Shown: positions 34,372 to 44,006 of the stretch, piece after piece
How positions within the stretch are numbered: position 1 is the stretch's first letter
Layout of the letters: every line of letters begins with the position of its first letter
Assembly (NCBI GenBank): GCA_051867655.1
Contig: JBJDYV010000104.1
Location: 1-64,000 of the forward strand
Source: JAJPXI01 sp051867655
GTDB taxonomy: Bacteria; Bacillota; Clostridia; Oscillospirales; Oscillospiraceae
Direction: 5' to 3'
Length of the DNA stretch: 64,000 bases
Made by a program: the position numbers and the translations under genes
The notes under the pieces: model-generated
Databases searched by the model: none
What the model was told of the DNA's origin: nothing
Seen by the model: the letters and a program-made list of their open reading frames with translations, nothing else

Positions 34372-36045
34372 TTACGCGTTGGGATCGACATAGGTGAATC
34401 CGCCGGGGATGAAGGTGTTTTTGCTGTTGCGGCAGAGCGACGCGATCTTGTTGCTGTAGACGATGTTATTGTTTTTGCTGTACAGGCCCAGAGCGTAAGC
34501 GTTCTCATAGGCCCACTCCATCCACGCGTTGCAGTTTTCCGTCGTATGGCCGCTGATCGTGGTCATCTTCACCAGCATATCGTTCCACTCGGGATCTTCG
34601 ATAAAGTCCGTGGTTTTGCCCGTGCTTCTGTCGGCGGAGAAGGCGCGGGTCGCAGACACGGCGCCGCAGAAAGCGGAATACTTGGCAAGGACAATATCCC
34701 AGCCGTCTTCCTTGTCCTTGACGCTGTTGTAGGTGGTGCCGTCCAGAGCGCTCAGCTCCGCCTTGAAGCCGGCATTCTGGAGCATGTTCAGGACGATCTG
34801 CGCCACATCGGACTCCGCGGACTGGCAGAGGATCTTCAGGGTCTGGCCGTTGTAGCCGGCGGCTTCACGGTACTGCTTGGACAGCTCATAGTCGGTAATG
34901 TTCTGATAGTTCTCCATCTTTTCCCACTCGGGGTTGTAGTCGCTGTGGCCGGTGCTGAACAGGGAGTACGCCTTCACGCAGTTGGTCTCACCGCCCATAG
35001 CCTGGACCACGCCGTCCACGTCGATGGCATAGAAGATGGCCAGACGCATGTTGACGTCATGGCAGATGCTCTTCTCCGAGTTGTTGCAGCCCACATAGAC
35101 GATGCCGCTCTGGGGATAGTTGAACACGCTAAACTGATCGGCATACTCGCCGTTGCCGACGAAAGCCTGCAGGTTGGAGGAGCTGATGTTGGCCACCACA
35201 TCCACGGTGCCCTGCTGCAGAGCGATCACCTGCTGGGCAGCCTCGGAGTTGACGATATAATTAATCCTCTTCACATTGGCCTTCTGGCCCTGGATCATCA
35301 GATCCTCGTTGGTCTGCCAGTAATTCTCATTGCGGACCAGAGTCACATGGGAGCCGCTGACATATTCCTCCATGCAGTAGGGACCGGTGCCGCAGGCCTC
35401 GTTGGTCAGGTTGGAGGGGCTGTCATTGTAGGTCTTCTCGCTGATGATGAACGTGGTCTGCCAGAAATCGTCCAGATCGCCCAGACCGTCGATCTCCTTT
35501 GCGAAGTGGAACACGACCGTGGTCTCGTCGATCACTTCCACGCTTTCAAAATTGGCCCACGCGGTGCCGGGAAGCTTCTCCAGTGCATGGTTGGTATCGA
35601 AGCTCCACTTGACGTCGCTGGCGGTGATGTGGTTGCCGGCCTGGTCATGGATGTAGTCATAAATGTACACGGTGTAGTCGCCGGTGCCCGCCACATGGTC
35701 ATAGCCGCCGAACTCACCGCGGGTGGCGTCAGCCAGGACAGGCTTCATTTCGCCGCAATAGTCAACTGCCGCGAACAGATACTCATAAACCTCAGTCAGA
35801 GAATCTTCCGTGGGCGCCTTGCCCCAAGGATACAGGGTCGTGCTGGAGTCGCCGATGATGGTAACTTCATCCGCGATGTAATTGGTTTCGACAGCGGTGA
35901 ACGCGTCATCTTTGCTTTCTTCCTGGATCTGCTCGTTGACGTTGGCGCTGGGCTTTTCCTCTTGGCTGCCGCTCTCACTGGAGCAGGCCGCCAGAGCAAA
36001 GAGCATTGCAAGGGCCAAGAGCGCTGCGAGTGTTTTCTTCAACAT
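34372..36045 (-). CDS. ABC transporter substrate-binding lipoprotein (SBP family 5), operon 2
   Basis: A 557-residue lipoprotein. ATG 36045 is eight bases after GGAG; another ATG six bases earlier is too close. Lipobox LFALAAC with Cys21, acidic linker (SESGSQEEKPS), then family-5 landmarks ITASDVKWSFD, ACGTGPYCMEEYV and MRLAIFYAID. Substrate not predictable. First gene of the ABC set of operon 2; the PH-domain membrane protein gene lies 184 bases upstream. Confidence 0.9.
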   Translation of the reverse strand: MLKKTLAALLALAMLFALAACSSESGSQEEKPSANVNEQIQEESKDDAFTAVETNYIADEVTIIGDSSTTLYPWGKAPTEDSLTEVYEYLFAAVDYCGEMKPVLADATRGEFGGYDHVAGTGDYTVYIYDYIHDQAGNHITASDVKWSFDTNHALEKLPGTAWANFESVEVIDETTVVFHFAKEIDGLGDLDDFWQTTFIISEKTYNDSPSNLTNEACGTGPYCMEEYVSGSHVTLVRNENYWQTNEDLMIQGQKANVKRINYIVNSEAAQQVIALQQGTVDVVANISSSNLQAFVGNGEYADQFSVFNYPQSGIVYVGCNNSEKSICHDVNMRLAIFYAIDVDGVVQAMGGETNCVKAYSLFSTGHSDYNPEWEKMENYQNITDYELSKQYREAAGYNGQTLKILCQSAESDVAQIVLNMLQNAGFKAELSALDGTTYNSVKDKEDGWDIVLAKYSAFCGAVSATRAFSADRSTGKTTDFIEDPEWNDMLVKMTTISGHTTENCNAWMEWAYENAYALGLYSKNNNIVYSNKIASLCRNSKNTFIPGGFTYVDPNA

Positions 36046-36229
36046 GATCATTTCTCCTTCTCCTATTTTTTCATGCGGGGATTTATTTTTAACGGCCAGT
36101 TCCGTCGTGCACATCTGCCGCGCGTTGGATCAAATGCCCTTCGGAATCTGTCCGTGTTTGAAACAATCTGCCTGGATGCTTTTCCGGGAAGCCGGAAGCT
36201 CTGTCCGATGCTGCGTTTCCCTCCGGGTA

Positions 36230-36703
36230 TCATTGCGTTTTTCCGGCATCCCCTGCCTGGGAAGCCATGTTTTCCTCCAGAAGCTCACAAAACTTTTTGT
36301 TCTCTTTGCTCTTCTTTCCGCCGAACACCAAAACGCCGTCCGTATGCCGCACCACTACAAACTCCTGGGCATCCGTAAAGGCATACAGATCGTATTCGCC
36401 GAACGCGCCGTTGCAGTATGTACCGGAATAGACATCCTTGTTTTCCGCGCCGGAAATCTTCTCCCCGATCTCCAAATGATCCACCGTTTCGATGGATTCG
36501 ATCTCCGCGATCTCAAGGAAGGCCGCCGTGCCAAGACCTCCTACGCCCAGCACACCGTCGCTCACCTGGTAGCTGACGGAACCGCCCGAACCCGTTGCGA
36601 GGGAGAACACGGTAACGATCACGAATATGGCAAGAGTAAACAGAAGGACGGATCGAAACTCTCGTTTTCCGTTTGCTCGTGCGGAATCTGTCTTGTTGTT
36701 CAT
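36230..36703 (-). CDS. Membrane-anchored PH-like domain protein
   Basis: A 157-residue protein. ATG 36703 is chosen because a basic N-terminus (NNKTDSARANGKREFR) then leads into one membrane segment at about 22-40, followed by a soluble beta-rich domain. SYQVSDGVLGVGG and EIAEIESIETVD at the start of the domain, with VVRHTDGVLVFGG later, fit bacterial PH domains of the bPH_5 type. Function unknown; it may be cotranscribed with ABC operon 2. Confidence 0.6.
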   Translation of the reverse strand: MNNKTDSARANGKREFRSVLLFTLAIFVIVTVFSLATGSGGSVSYQVSDGVLGVGGLGTAAFLEIAEIESIETVDHLEIGEKISGAENKDVYSGTYCNGAFGEYDLYAFTDAQEFVVVRHTDGVLVFGGKKSKENKKFCELLEENMASQAGDAGKTQ

Positions 36704-37023
36704 GCAAGCTCTCCTCAAGCCAGGGCGCTGACCGGCGCCGAAGGCTCATCCTTTTCGCCCCTGATTTTCTCATAAAGGATTTTTGCGTTCAATTCTGATT
36801 TCTTTGGGATTATTTCCAATTTGGAACCATTCGCGTCAAAATAAATTGTGAAAACTTCCCTGCAATATAATATAATTGATGTGGTCATTCAAAAGCGGCT
36901 TCACCCAACCTGTCATCGCAAAATACCAGAACAACGCGAGCCGAGTGCTGCTCCCCCAGTCGGACAGAACCGCGCAGGGCAATTCCCGGAAGGAGGCCGT
37001 AAAACATCAAGGAGGGTTTATCG
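36704..37023. other. Divergent intergenic region before the SEL1/stalk protein gene
   Basis: An AT-rich stretch. Leftward, TTGACG (minus strand, 36839-36834) could be a -35 for the PH-domain gene; a 13-nt palindrome TTCCAATTTGGAA (36814-36826) sits in its spacer. Rightward, overlapping TATAAT boxes occur at 36866-36876 with TTGTGA upstream (spacing not ideal). AAGGAGGG precedes the rightward gene at 37024. No gene is seen. Confidence 0.5.
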
Positions 37024-39198
37024 ATGGAAACCATACCTGCCATGGGCGCAAAAGAAAAAGCTGAACTGACACCGGATCAGAAGGCCGCGGTGGAGTTGTA
37101 TGAACAGGGCCTGGCGCTGTGGAACCCCGACATCAACAACGACCTGGCTTCCGAACAGGCAGCGAAGAACGTAACTGCCATGAAGCTGTGGTATGAGTCC
37201 GCTGAAAAGGGCTACATTCAGGCGATTGCGCAGATTTGCAGAAACATTGACCGCGGCGGCTTCGTGAAGGACGCGGAAACCAGCCAGTGGGTGCCCTATT
37301 ACGGAAGGAGCATGGGGCTCAACATTGACGGCGAGTCGGGCTGGGCGATCATCCGCCGCTTCGGCCAGATGGCCATTGATTTCGGTCTGGACGACCTGAA
37401 CAGCTTCGGCAACAGCGAAAAAGCGCAGGAGACGATTTATACGCTGCTTGCGGAAGCCTACGGCGATGACGAGTGCATCGGCGTGGAGCCCTGGGCGGCG
37501 GACTATCAAAAGTGCTACGACTACTACCTGAAGGTCGCCGACCTGAACTTTAAGACCTACCGTTATGTCGCGGAGCTCTTCTGGTTCGGCAAACTGGACC
37601 CCCCCGAAGGCTATACCGCCGGCGAGATCTCTCTGGAGTGCATGCTGAAGGCGGTGGAAAGCCACGACGCCACCGCGAACTTCTACCTCGGCCTTTGGTA
37701 CCTGAACGACGACGGCACCGGCCCGCAGCTGACCGTTCCCGAAGGGGAAACCAAGTACACCATGGCGGTCAAGTACCTCGAGACCGGCCGGGAGATCGCC
37801 ACCCACGGCACCATCCGCAAGACGCAGGAGTCTCTGGAGCGCCTGACGGAGATCTACGAAAACGGCGAAGGAGCGCCCGCCGTTCCCAGGGATCTGAACA
37901 AGGCCCTGGAGATCTTCCACGAGATGCTCCAGGAGAAGTACTATCCCGCAAATCAGGATTACATCAACGCCGCTGCGCGCATTGAGGCCAAGCTCACCGC
38001 TGAAAAAAGCGGCGGCATCGTCGTCCTCTGCGACAATGCCGCCCTGCGCTTTGACGAAGCTCCCATTCTGGAAGAGGGCCACGTTCTCGTCCCCTACGGC
38101 CCTGTCTGCGAAGCGATCGGCCTGGACGCCCAATGGGACCCTGCCGCTCAGACCGTTACCGCAAGCAGCGCCACCCGCAGGATCGTTCTGACGGTCGGCA
38201 GCAGCAAGGCCGCTGTGAACCACGATGTTCTGCGGGTCGATGCGGCTCCCAGGCTCGTCAACGGCACCGTTTTTATTCCCCTGCTCTTTCTCGCCGAAGT
38301 GACCGGCCTCAACGTGAGCTGGGACCCCGCGGCCAGGCTCGTTTCGATCCGCACACCGGACGGCTACCATCCCGGCCAGGCCGGTACCGTCGTCGCGCCG
38401 CAGGGCAAGAGCATCACCTTCGGCGGCTATGAGTGGATCGTGCTGGAAAAGAAGAGCGACCGCATGCTGGTCGTCATGAAGGACGTTCTGGAAGCGCGCT
38501 GCTACAATTCCAAACAGACCCAGGTCACCTGGGAGACCTGCGAAATGCGCGAATATCTGAACGGCGCGTTTTACGGCCGCTTCTCCCTTGAAGATCAAAA
38601 GAGGATCCTCAAGACCCGGATCGCCAACCCCTACAACGGTTATTTCAAAACGCTGGCCGGTGCGGCCACCGAAGACCATATTTTCCTGCTTTCTCAGGAG
38701 GAGGTTGACGTCTATTTCGGCACCTCCAGCCGCGCCAGCTCCACCTGGTGGACCCGCACCCCCGGTATCGACCAGCGCTATCAGGTCATGATGAACGGCG
38801 ACGGGAGCAAAAACAACCACGGCTGGCGGGTCTCCAACGGGCTGGGCGGCGTGCGTCCCGCAATGTGGCTCTTTGACCCGATCCCCGACCCGCACTGCAA
38901 GCCGTACATGAAGGTGATCGCATACGGCGCGGACAAGCTGCAGATTTCCTTCGACAGGCCGATGCACGCCGCGAACGGCGCGTTCACCGTGGACAGGGAC
39001 GGCGTCGATCTGGATCTGCGGTCCATTCAGTGGTCCGAGGACCAGTGCGTGATCACCATCACACTGTTTGACGCGCTCACCGAGGGCACCTACCACGTAC
39101 ACATGAGAAATACCGCCCGGCCGAATATGAAAAATGAGGGCACGGTCACAGTCAGCATCCCGGACCTTCTGGCGATGATCGAAAAACTGCTCGGATAA
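37024..39198 (+). CDS. SEL1-repeat, stalk-domain and DUF6273 protein
   Basis: A 724-residue protein. The N-terminal third has Sel1-type helical repeats (NVTAMKLWYESAEKGYIQAI; later YLGLWYLNDDG and LNKALEIFHEML). Residues about 345-460 form a copper-amine-oxidase-N-like stalk domain (VLVPYGPVCEAIGLDAQWDP and VFIPLLFLAEVTGLNVSWDP). About 465-625 is a DUF6273-type domain (YEWIVLEKKSDRMLVVMKDV ... STWWTRTPG ... GGVRPAMWL). An Ig-like end follows. The last three are usually extracellular, yet no signal peptide or membrane segment is visible at the N-terminus and the ribosome site fixes ATG 37024. It is a single gene ended by the hairpin at 39205. Function unknown. Confidence 0.7.
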   Translation: METIPAMGAKEKAELTPDQKAAVELYEQGLALWNPDINNDLASEQAAKNVTAMKLWYESAEKGYIQAIAQICRNIDRGGFVKDAETSQWVPYYGRSMGLNIDGESGWAIIRRFGQMAIDFGLDDLNSFGNSEKAQETIYTLLAEAYGDDECIGVEPWAADYQKCYDYYLKVADLNFKTYRYVAELFWFGKLDPPEGYTAGEISLECMLKAVESHDATANFYLGLWYLNDDGTGPQLTVPEGETKYTMAVKYLETGREIATHGTIRKTQESLERLTEIYENGEGAPAVPRDLNKALEIFHEMLQEKYYPANQDYINAAARIEAKLTAEKSGGIVVLCDNAALRFDEAPILEEGHVLVPYGPVCEAIGLDAQWDPAAQTVTASSATRRIVLTVGSSKAAVNHDVLRVDAAPRLVNGTVFIPLLFLAEVTGLNVSWDPAARLVSIRTPDGYHPGQAGTVVAPQGKSITFGGYEWIVLEKKSDRMLVVMKDVLEARCYNSKQTQVTWETCEMREYLNGAFYGRFSLEDQKRILKTRIANPYNGYFKTLAGAATEDHIFLLSQEEVDVYFGTSSRASSTWWTRTPGIDQRYQVMMNGDGSKNNHGWRVSNGLGGVRPAMWLFDPIPDPHCKPYMKVIAYGADKLQISFDRPMHAANGAFTVDRDGVDLDLRSIQWSEDQCVITITLFDALTEGTYHVHMRNTARPNMKNEGTVTVSIPDLLAMIEKLLG

Positions 39199-39204
39199 AG
39201 CAAA

Positions 39205-39240
39205 AATGCGAGGAATTGCGGCCACGCAATTCCTCGCATT
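39205..39240. terminator. Terminator between convergent genes
   Basis: A 16-bp perfect stem (AATGCGAGGAATTGCG and complement) with loop GCCA; T5 follows on the minus strand. It ends the LysR gene and probably also the rightward gene. Confidence 0.8.
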
Positions 39241-39279
39241 GATAATTTCTGAAATATTACTCTCCGGCAAGCCCTTTCG

Positions 39280-40194
39280 TCAGCGATTCGCCCCTGCGTC
39301 AGCCGCTCCTTCACACAGGGATTTGATGTAGCGCAGGAAATCCCGCTCCGCCGGGAACATTCGGGTTTTGCTCATATGCAGCACATACACGGACAGCGGC
39401 ACGATCGGATAGATATCCACGATCGCCACGTCGGGGCAGAAAGCGGCCGGCACAAACATCCGGTTCATGATCGCAATGCCCTCTCCCCGCTTCGCCAGCT
39501 TGACGACCGTGGACGAGTAGCTCGCCGTCATCACCACTTTGGGCACAAAGCCAGCCTCCAGGCAGAGCTTCTGAAAGGTTTGGGCGGCCATCGTGGTGTC
39601 GCCCGCGATGTCGCTGTGCATAATAAAGTTTTCATCCCGCAGCTGATCCACTGTCACGTGTTTTTCCTTTGCCATCGGATGCGTCAGGGGAAAAACCGCG
39701 ACCAGATTATCGGTTTTGTACAAAAAGCTGTCGATATCACTGTCCCGCTCGCAATCTTCGCCGGTAAACACGAAATTGCACCTGTGCGCGCGCAGAAGCT
39801 CTTTGGGCTGATTGGTGGCAACCATGTGGAGGGTCAGGTCAGGCCTCTGCTTCGCAAAGTCCGACAGGACCTCAACAATGCCGCTGGGCTCAAACTTGGG
39901 CAGAAACCCGATGGAGAGATAGCAGTCCCGGTTGATGCGCAGCTCATTCAGGTCGGTGGTGCATTCATCGTACAGCTTGACCATCTGCTTTGCGTACTCG
40001 TAAAAGGTCTCCCCGCATTTGTTCAGCTTCACATTGCGGGTGGTCCGGTCAAACATGGGAACGCCGAACTCTTCCTCCATGATCTTTACATGCTTGGAAA
40101 GCGACGATGCGGAAATATAAAGCCGTTCCGCGGCCTCCTGAAAGTTGCACGTTTCCGCCAGGACAATAAATTCTTTCATCAGCTTTACTTCCAT
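39280..40194 (-). CDS. LysR-family transcriptional regulator
   Basis: A 304-residue regulator. The N-terminal winged helix-turn-helix is clear (FIVLAETCNFQEAAERLYIS, SASSLSKHVKIMEEEFGVPM), followed by the usual effector-binding domain from about residue 90 (YLSIGFLPKF). The start follows GGAGG. It lies downstream of the UbiD gene in the same direction, separated by a terminator, and may control the decarboxylase and transporter operon in response to an aromatic or organic acid; that link is inference. Confidence 0.9.
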   Translation of the reverse strand: MEVKLMKEFIVLAETCNFQEAAERLYISASSLSKHVKIMEEEFGVPMFDRTTRNVKLNKCGETFYEYAKQMVKLYDECTTDLNELRINRDCYLSIGFLPKFEPSGIVEVLSDFAKQRPDLTLHMVATNQPKELLRAHRCNFVFTGEDCERDSDIDSFLYKTDNLVAVFPLTHPMAKEKHVTVDQLRDENFIMHSDIAGDTTMAAQTFQKLCLEAGFVPKVVMTASYSSTVVKLAKRGEGIAIMNRMFVPAAFCPDVAIVDIYPIVPLSVYVLHMSKTRMFPAERDFLRYIKSLCEGAADAGANR

Positions 40195-40324
40195 GATGCG
40201 CCTCCAAGCCCGCTGTCGCTCCCTGTTTCAAAAAAGCATCGCATGATATTGCAGGGGTCAATATCAGTATACACAAAGGGGCGGCAATCTACAAGGCAAA
40301 TTTTTACTTGACCGGCTTAAAAAG

Positions 40325-40377
40325 AGCTGACAGATCCTGCTCCGGCGGCCTCTCCTCCGGCGCAGGATCTGTCAGCT
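40325..40377. terminator. Terminator after the UbiD gene
   Basis: AGCTGACAGATCCTGC pairs with its complement around an inner CCGG stem; T-runs follow on both strands (CTCTTTTT on the minus strand). It ends the leftward transporter and UbiD transcript. Confidence 0.85.
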
Positions 40378-40404
40378 TTTCAATTTGTATGGAAGCGGCC
40401 GGTC

Positions 40405-41865
40405 CTACAGCAGATCGCTGATATCCACGTCCTGGTAGTGTGCCCGCTCGAAGTTTTCCTTCAGGGAAAACGGCACGGTACAGTCATAAATGGCTTTATG
40501 GGCAAGGCCGTTTTCCAGCAGGTTTGGATCATAGAACTTCTTCTGGGTCGGGTCGCCGATATGACAGCGCACGCCGGGGATCACGATCAGATCCTTATCC
40601 GGGCGGAAGCGCGTGGTCATGGCCCATTCCACATCATAGGGATCGAAAATGTCCACATCTTCATCGACGATGAAGATGTTTTTCATCTCCGGCGCGGCGC
40701 CGAGGGCCAGGATCGCCGCCTGACGCTGCTTGCCCTCATCCTGCGGGCTGCTCTTTTTGAACTGCAGGATGCCGTTCAGCTTGCCGCCGCCGCTGGGCGG
40801 ACAATAGGCATTCAGCGCCTTCCCGGGCATGGCCTTCTCCAGCTGCATCAGCATCGCCGCCTCCGTGGGGATGCCTGCCATGTTCACATGCTCCTCACTG
40901 GCTCCGATGCACATCTGGAAAATCGGCTTGTGCCGGCAGGTGACCGCCTTGACCTTGATCACCGGCTGCTTGCGGGCGTTGCCCGCGTAACCGTGAAATT
41001 CGGGCAGGCCGTGGCCGGTGTGGGTGGCGGAATCCTCCGGAAGCATCTTGCCCGGTATAAGCTCGCCCTCAATGACGATCTCCGCGTTGGCAATGCAGTA
41101 CTCGTTGACCGCGCGGCAGCGGGTCAGCTCCACGGGCTTGCCGCGCATGGCGCCGGCGATTGTCAGCTCGTCAAATCCCAGCGGCGTCGTGGGCGGCTCA
41201 AAGCAGGAGGCGAGATAAACCGCCGGGTCCAGGCCGATGCTGACGGAGATCGGCAGCGGCTGCTCCTTCCGGAAGGCTTTGTCCTTGAACACGCCGATGT
41301 GGCGGTAGCCGCCAAAGCCGATGGTCATTTCGTCCCTGTTCTGAATGCACATGCGGTGGATCGTGGCGTTGGCAACGTCCGGGTCCTCCGGGTCGTGCGC
41401 ATAGCAGAGGCCCATGGTGATGTACGGGCCGGCGTCCACCTCGGTATTTTTGGTCCCCGGGACCAGCTTGCGCAGGTCAAAATCCGGGTCAGAGGCCAGG
41501 TAGACCTCCTCCTGACAGAGCGCCTGTTCGTTGGGAATGACCACGGGGGCGACGGGCTTTTTCAGGGCATCCACATAGAACTTCCCCAGCTTCTCCGGCT
41601 CGGTGCCCAGCAGATAGCCGACGCGTTCTCTGCTGCTCAGAACGCCGATGGCGATCCGGGCCTCCGGGAACCCCTGGATGTGATGAAACAGCATCATCGG
41701 TCCGATTTTGGTCGGACGCCGCAGCGTTCCCCGGGCGCCGATATGGCGGTAGATCCCGGCGATCTCCGCGTCGGTATCCACCAGGCGGTCCGTCTCCTGC
41801 AGCTGCCCCGGGATCCGGCGCAGCGCGTCAATGGCCGAACGCAGGTCATAAATTTCTGGTTTCAT
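40405..41865 (-). CDS. UbiD-family decarboxylase (prenylated-FMN dependent)
   Basis: A 486-residue UbiD-type enzyme. The family's metal and prenyl-FMN region is readable (ATIHRMCIQNRDEMTIGF with its Arg), as is the hallmark AEIVIEGELIPG with catalytic Glu residues, plus GVRCHIGDPTQKKFYDPN near the end. UbiD enzymes reversibly decarboxylate aromatic or alpha,beta-unsaturated acids using prenylated FMN made by UbiX; no ubiX is in the window. It begins 35 bases after the DppF-type gene of ABC operon 3, so the transporter probably imports its substrate. Exact substrate unknown. Confidence 0.88.
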   Translation of the reverse strand: MKPEIYDLRSAIDALRRIPGQLQETDRLVDTDAEIAGIYRHIGARGTLRRPTKIGPMMLFHHIQGFPEARIAIGVLSSRERVGYLLGTEPEKLGKFYVDALKKPVAPVVIPNEQALCQEEVYLASDPDFDLRKLVPGTKNTEVDAGPYITMGLCYAHDPEDPDVANATIHRMCIQNRDEMTIGFGGYRHIGVFKDKAFRKEQPLPISVSIGLDPAVYLASCFEPPTTPLGFDELTIAGAMRGKPVELTRCRAVNEYCIANAEIVIEGELIPGKMLPEDSATHTGHGLPEFHGYAGNARKQPVIKVKAVTCRHKPIFQMCIGASEEHVNMAGIPTEAAMLMQLEKAMPGKALNAYCPPSGGGKLNGILQFKKSSPQDEGKQRQAAILALGAAPEMKNIFIVDEDVDIFDPYDVEWAMTTRFRPDKDLIVIPGVRCHIGDPTQKKFYDPNLLENGLAHKAIYDCTVPFSLKENFERAHYQDVDISDLL

Positions 41866-41900
41866 ACGATCTTCGTCCTTTCCTCAAGTGCCGCGCAGGC

Positions 41901-42908
41901 TTACTGCAGCCAGCCGAGCTGCTCTTCCTCCGGCTTGGTCATCTCCACCAGCGCGCCCTTGCGGATCTCCTCCACCCGGCAGCAGGCCACCCTGTGGCCC
42001 GGCCGGATCTCGCGCAGCTCCTGGGGCTGGCGGCAGGCGTCGCACGCGTGGGGGCAGCGGTTGGCAAACCGGCAGCCCGGCTCGGGATCAATGGGGCTGA
42101 AGATCTCGCCGCGGATCTCCACGAATTTTTTCGGCCGGTCAATGTCGATGGTGGGGATGGCGGCCAGCAGCATCTCGGTATAGGGGTGCAGGGGGTACTT
42201 GAACAGTTCCTTGGACTCGCTGGTCTCCACCACCTGGCCCAGATACATGACGCTGATGCTGTCGGAAATGTGCCGCACGACCGACATGTCATGGGAAACA
42301 AACATATAGGTCAGGCCGAACTCCTTTTGCAGATCCTTCAACAGGTTGATGATCTGCGCCTGAATGGAAACATCCAGCGCCGAGATCGGCTCGTCGCAGG
42401 CGATAAACTCCGGGTTCAGGGAAATGGCGCGGCCGATGCCGACACGCTGGCGGCGGCCGCCGGACAGCTCGTGGGGATAGGCCATGCGCAGACGGCCGGA
42501 GATGCCCACCATGTCCATGAGCTTGATGATCTGCTTGTCAAGCTCGGAGCCCTTGTATTTCCGGGAAAGCATCAGGGGCTCCTTCAGGGTGTCCTCCACG
42601 GTGTAGCGGGGGTTCAGCGTGCTGTAGGGGTCCTGAAAGATGATCTGCATCTTTTCGCGCAGGGCCTTCAATTCCTTCTTGTTCGGATGGGTCACGTCTT
42701 CGCCCCTGTAAAGGACCTGCCCATCGGTCGGCTCGTGCAGGTGAATGATCGTTCTCGCCAGGGTGGACTTTCCGCAGCCGCTCTCACCCACGACGCCCAT
42801 GGTTTTGCCCTCTTCGAAGCACATGTTCACATTGTCCACGGCGTGCAGCGTGCCGCCCGAGGCAGGGAAGAACTTTTTAAGGCCTTTCACTTCAACAAGT
42901 ACGCTCAT
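41901..42908 (-). CDS. Dipeptide-type ABC transporter ATPase (DppF type), operon 3
   Basis: A 335-residue ATPase: Walker A GESGCGKST, signature HELSGGRRQRVG (canonical Ser, unlike the other two DppF-type copies), Walker B EFIACDEPISALD, VSHDMSVV and a C-terminal RFANRCPHACDAC cysteine cluster. It overlaps the DppD-type gene by four bases. Confidence 0.92.
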   Translation of the reverse strand: MSVLVEVKGLKKFFPASGGTLHAVDNVNMCFEEGKTMGVVGESGCGKSTLARTIIHLHEPTDGQVLYRGEDVTHPNKKELKALREKMQIIFQDPYSTLNPRYTVEDTLKEPLMLSRKYKGSELDKQIIKLMDMVGISGRLRMAYPHELSGGRRQRVGIGRAISLNPEFIACDEPISALDVSIQAQIINLLKDLQKEFGLTYMFVSHDMSVVRHISDSISVMYLGQVVETSESKELFKYPLHPYTEMLLAAIPTIDIDRPKKFVEIRGEIFSPIDPEPGCRFANRCPHACDACRQPQELREIRPGHRVACCRVEEIRKGALVEMTKPEEEQLGWLQ

Positions 42909-43990
42909 TTCGCATTGGCCTCCTTTACCGCTTCAATGTTGTGGCACTGGCACTTGTGGGTTCCGCCAAGATCCACAACGGGGACAGGGCCATCCTTGCA
43001 GATGTCTGTGGCGTACGGGCAGCGGGTATGGAACTTGCATCCCGGCGGCAGGTCGGACGGCTCCGGCATGATGCCGGCAATGGGAGTCAGATAATCATTG
43101 TCGGAACTGATGTCCGGCAGCGCCTTGAACAAGCCGATGGTGTAGGGATGGCTGGGGCTCTTGAAAATCTCGCGCCTGGAGCCGTACTCCACGATCTCGC
43201 CGCCGTACACGACCGCCACATTGTCGCAGGTCTCGGCAACCACGGCCAGGCTGTGGGTGATCAGCAAAAGCGCGGTGTTGTTCTCCTCCATCAGTTCGGT
43301 GATCAGGGCGAGCACCTGGGCCTGCATGGTAACGTCCAGCGCCGTTGTGGGCTCATCCGCCAGCAGGAGGTCCGGATGGCAGGAAAGGCCGATCGCAACT
43401 CCCACACGCTGCTGCATCCCGCCGGAGAACTGGTGCGGATACTGGCGCACACGCTCCGGGGAGATGCCGACACGCTTCAGAACGCGGATCGCGCGCTCCT
43501 CCGCCTCTTTTTTCCGGATCCCCGGGTTGTGCAGCCTGATGACGGAGGAGACCTGGGTCAGGATGCGCTTGACCGGGTTCAGGGCAGTCATGGGGTCCTG
43601 GAAAATCATGGCGATCTCCGCGCCCCGGATACGGTTGATCTCCTGCGAGCTGATTTTGGTCAGATCTTCCCCGCGGTAGAGGATCTCGCCGTTGGAGATC
43701 CTCGCCCCGCGGTCCGGAAGGATGCGGAGGATCGCCTTGGCAATGGTGGATTTTCCGCATCCGGATTCGCCGACCAGAGCGAGGGATTCGCCCCGGTGGA
43801 TCTCGAAGGAAACGTGGTTCACCGCGTGGACCGGACGGTCCGAGGAGCCGTACTCCACCACCAGGTCCTTGACCTCCAGCAGGGCGTCGCCCTTTTCGCC
43901 TTTGGCCCAATGGCGGCCCCGATGCTTTCCCTCGCCGTTGAAAGAGCGGTCACCCTGGTGCCCTTTTCCCTTAAATACTTCTGATCTCAT
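42905..43990 (-). CDS. Dipeptide-type ABC transporter ATPase (DppD type), operon 3
   Basis: A 361-residue ATPase: Walker A GESGCGKST, signature QFSGGMQQRV, Walker B LLLADEPTTALD, LITHSLAVV (Ser where the other copies have Asp after the switch His) and KFHTRCPYATDIC near the end. ATG 43990 lies about nine bases after GGAAAGG; GTG 43999 directly abuts it. About 35 extra basic N-terminal residues (FKGKGHQGDRSFNGEGKHRG) precede the ATPase fold and are absent in the two paralogues. Confidence 0.9.
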   Translation of the reverse strand: MRSEVFKGKGHQGDRSFNGEGKHRGRHWAKGEKGDALLEVKDLVVEYGSSDRPVHAVNHVSFEIHRGESLALVGESGCGKSTIAKAILRILPDRGARISNGEILYRGEDLTKISSQEINRIRGAEIAMIFQDPMTALNPVKRILTQVSSVIRLHNPGIRKKEAEERAIRVLKRVGISPERVRQYPHQFSGGMQQRVGVAIGLSCHPDLLLADEPTTALDVTMQAQVLALITELMEENNTALLLITHSLAVVAETCDNVAVVYGGEIVEYGSRREIFKSPSHPYTIGLFKALPDISSDNDYLTPIAGIMPEPSDLPPGCKFHTRCPYATDICKDGPVPVVDLGGTHKCQCHNIEAVKEANAK

Positions 43991-44006
43991 CTTCAGCACC
44001 CTTTCC

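Noticed and set aside
37018..39270. 750-residue open frame on the minus strand
   Set aside because: Antisense of the Sel1/stalk protein, which has a strong ribosome site and recognisable domains.
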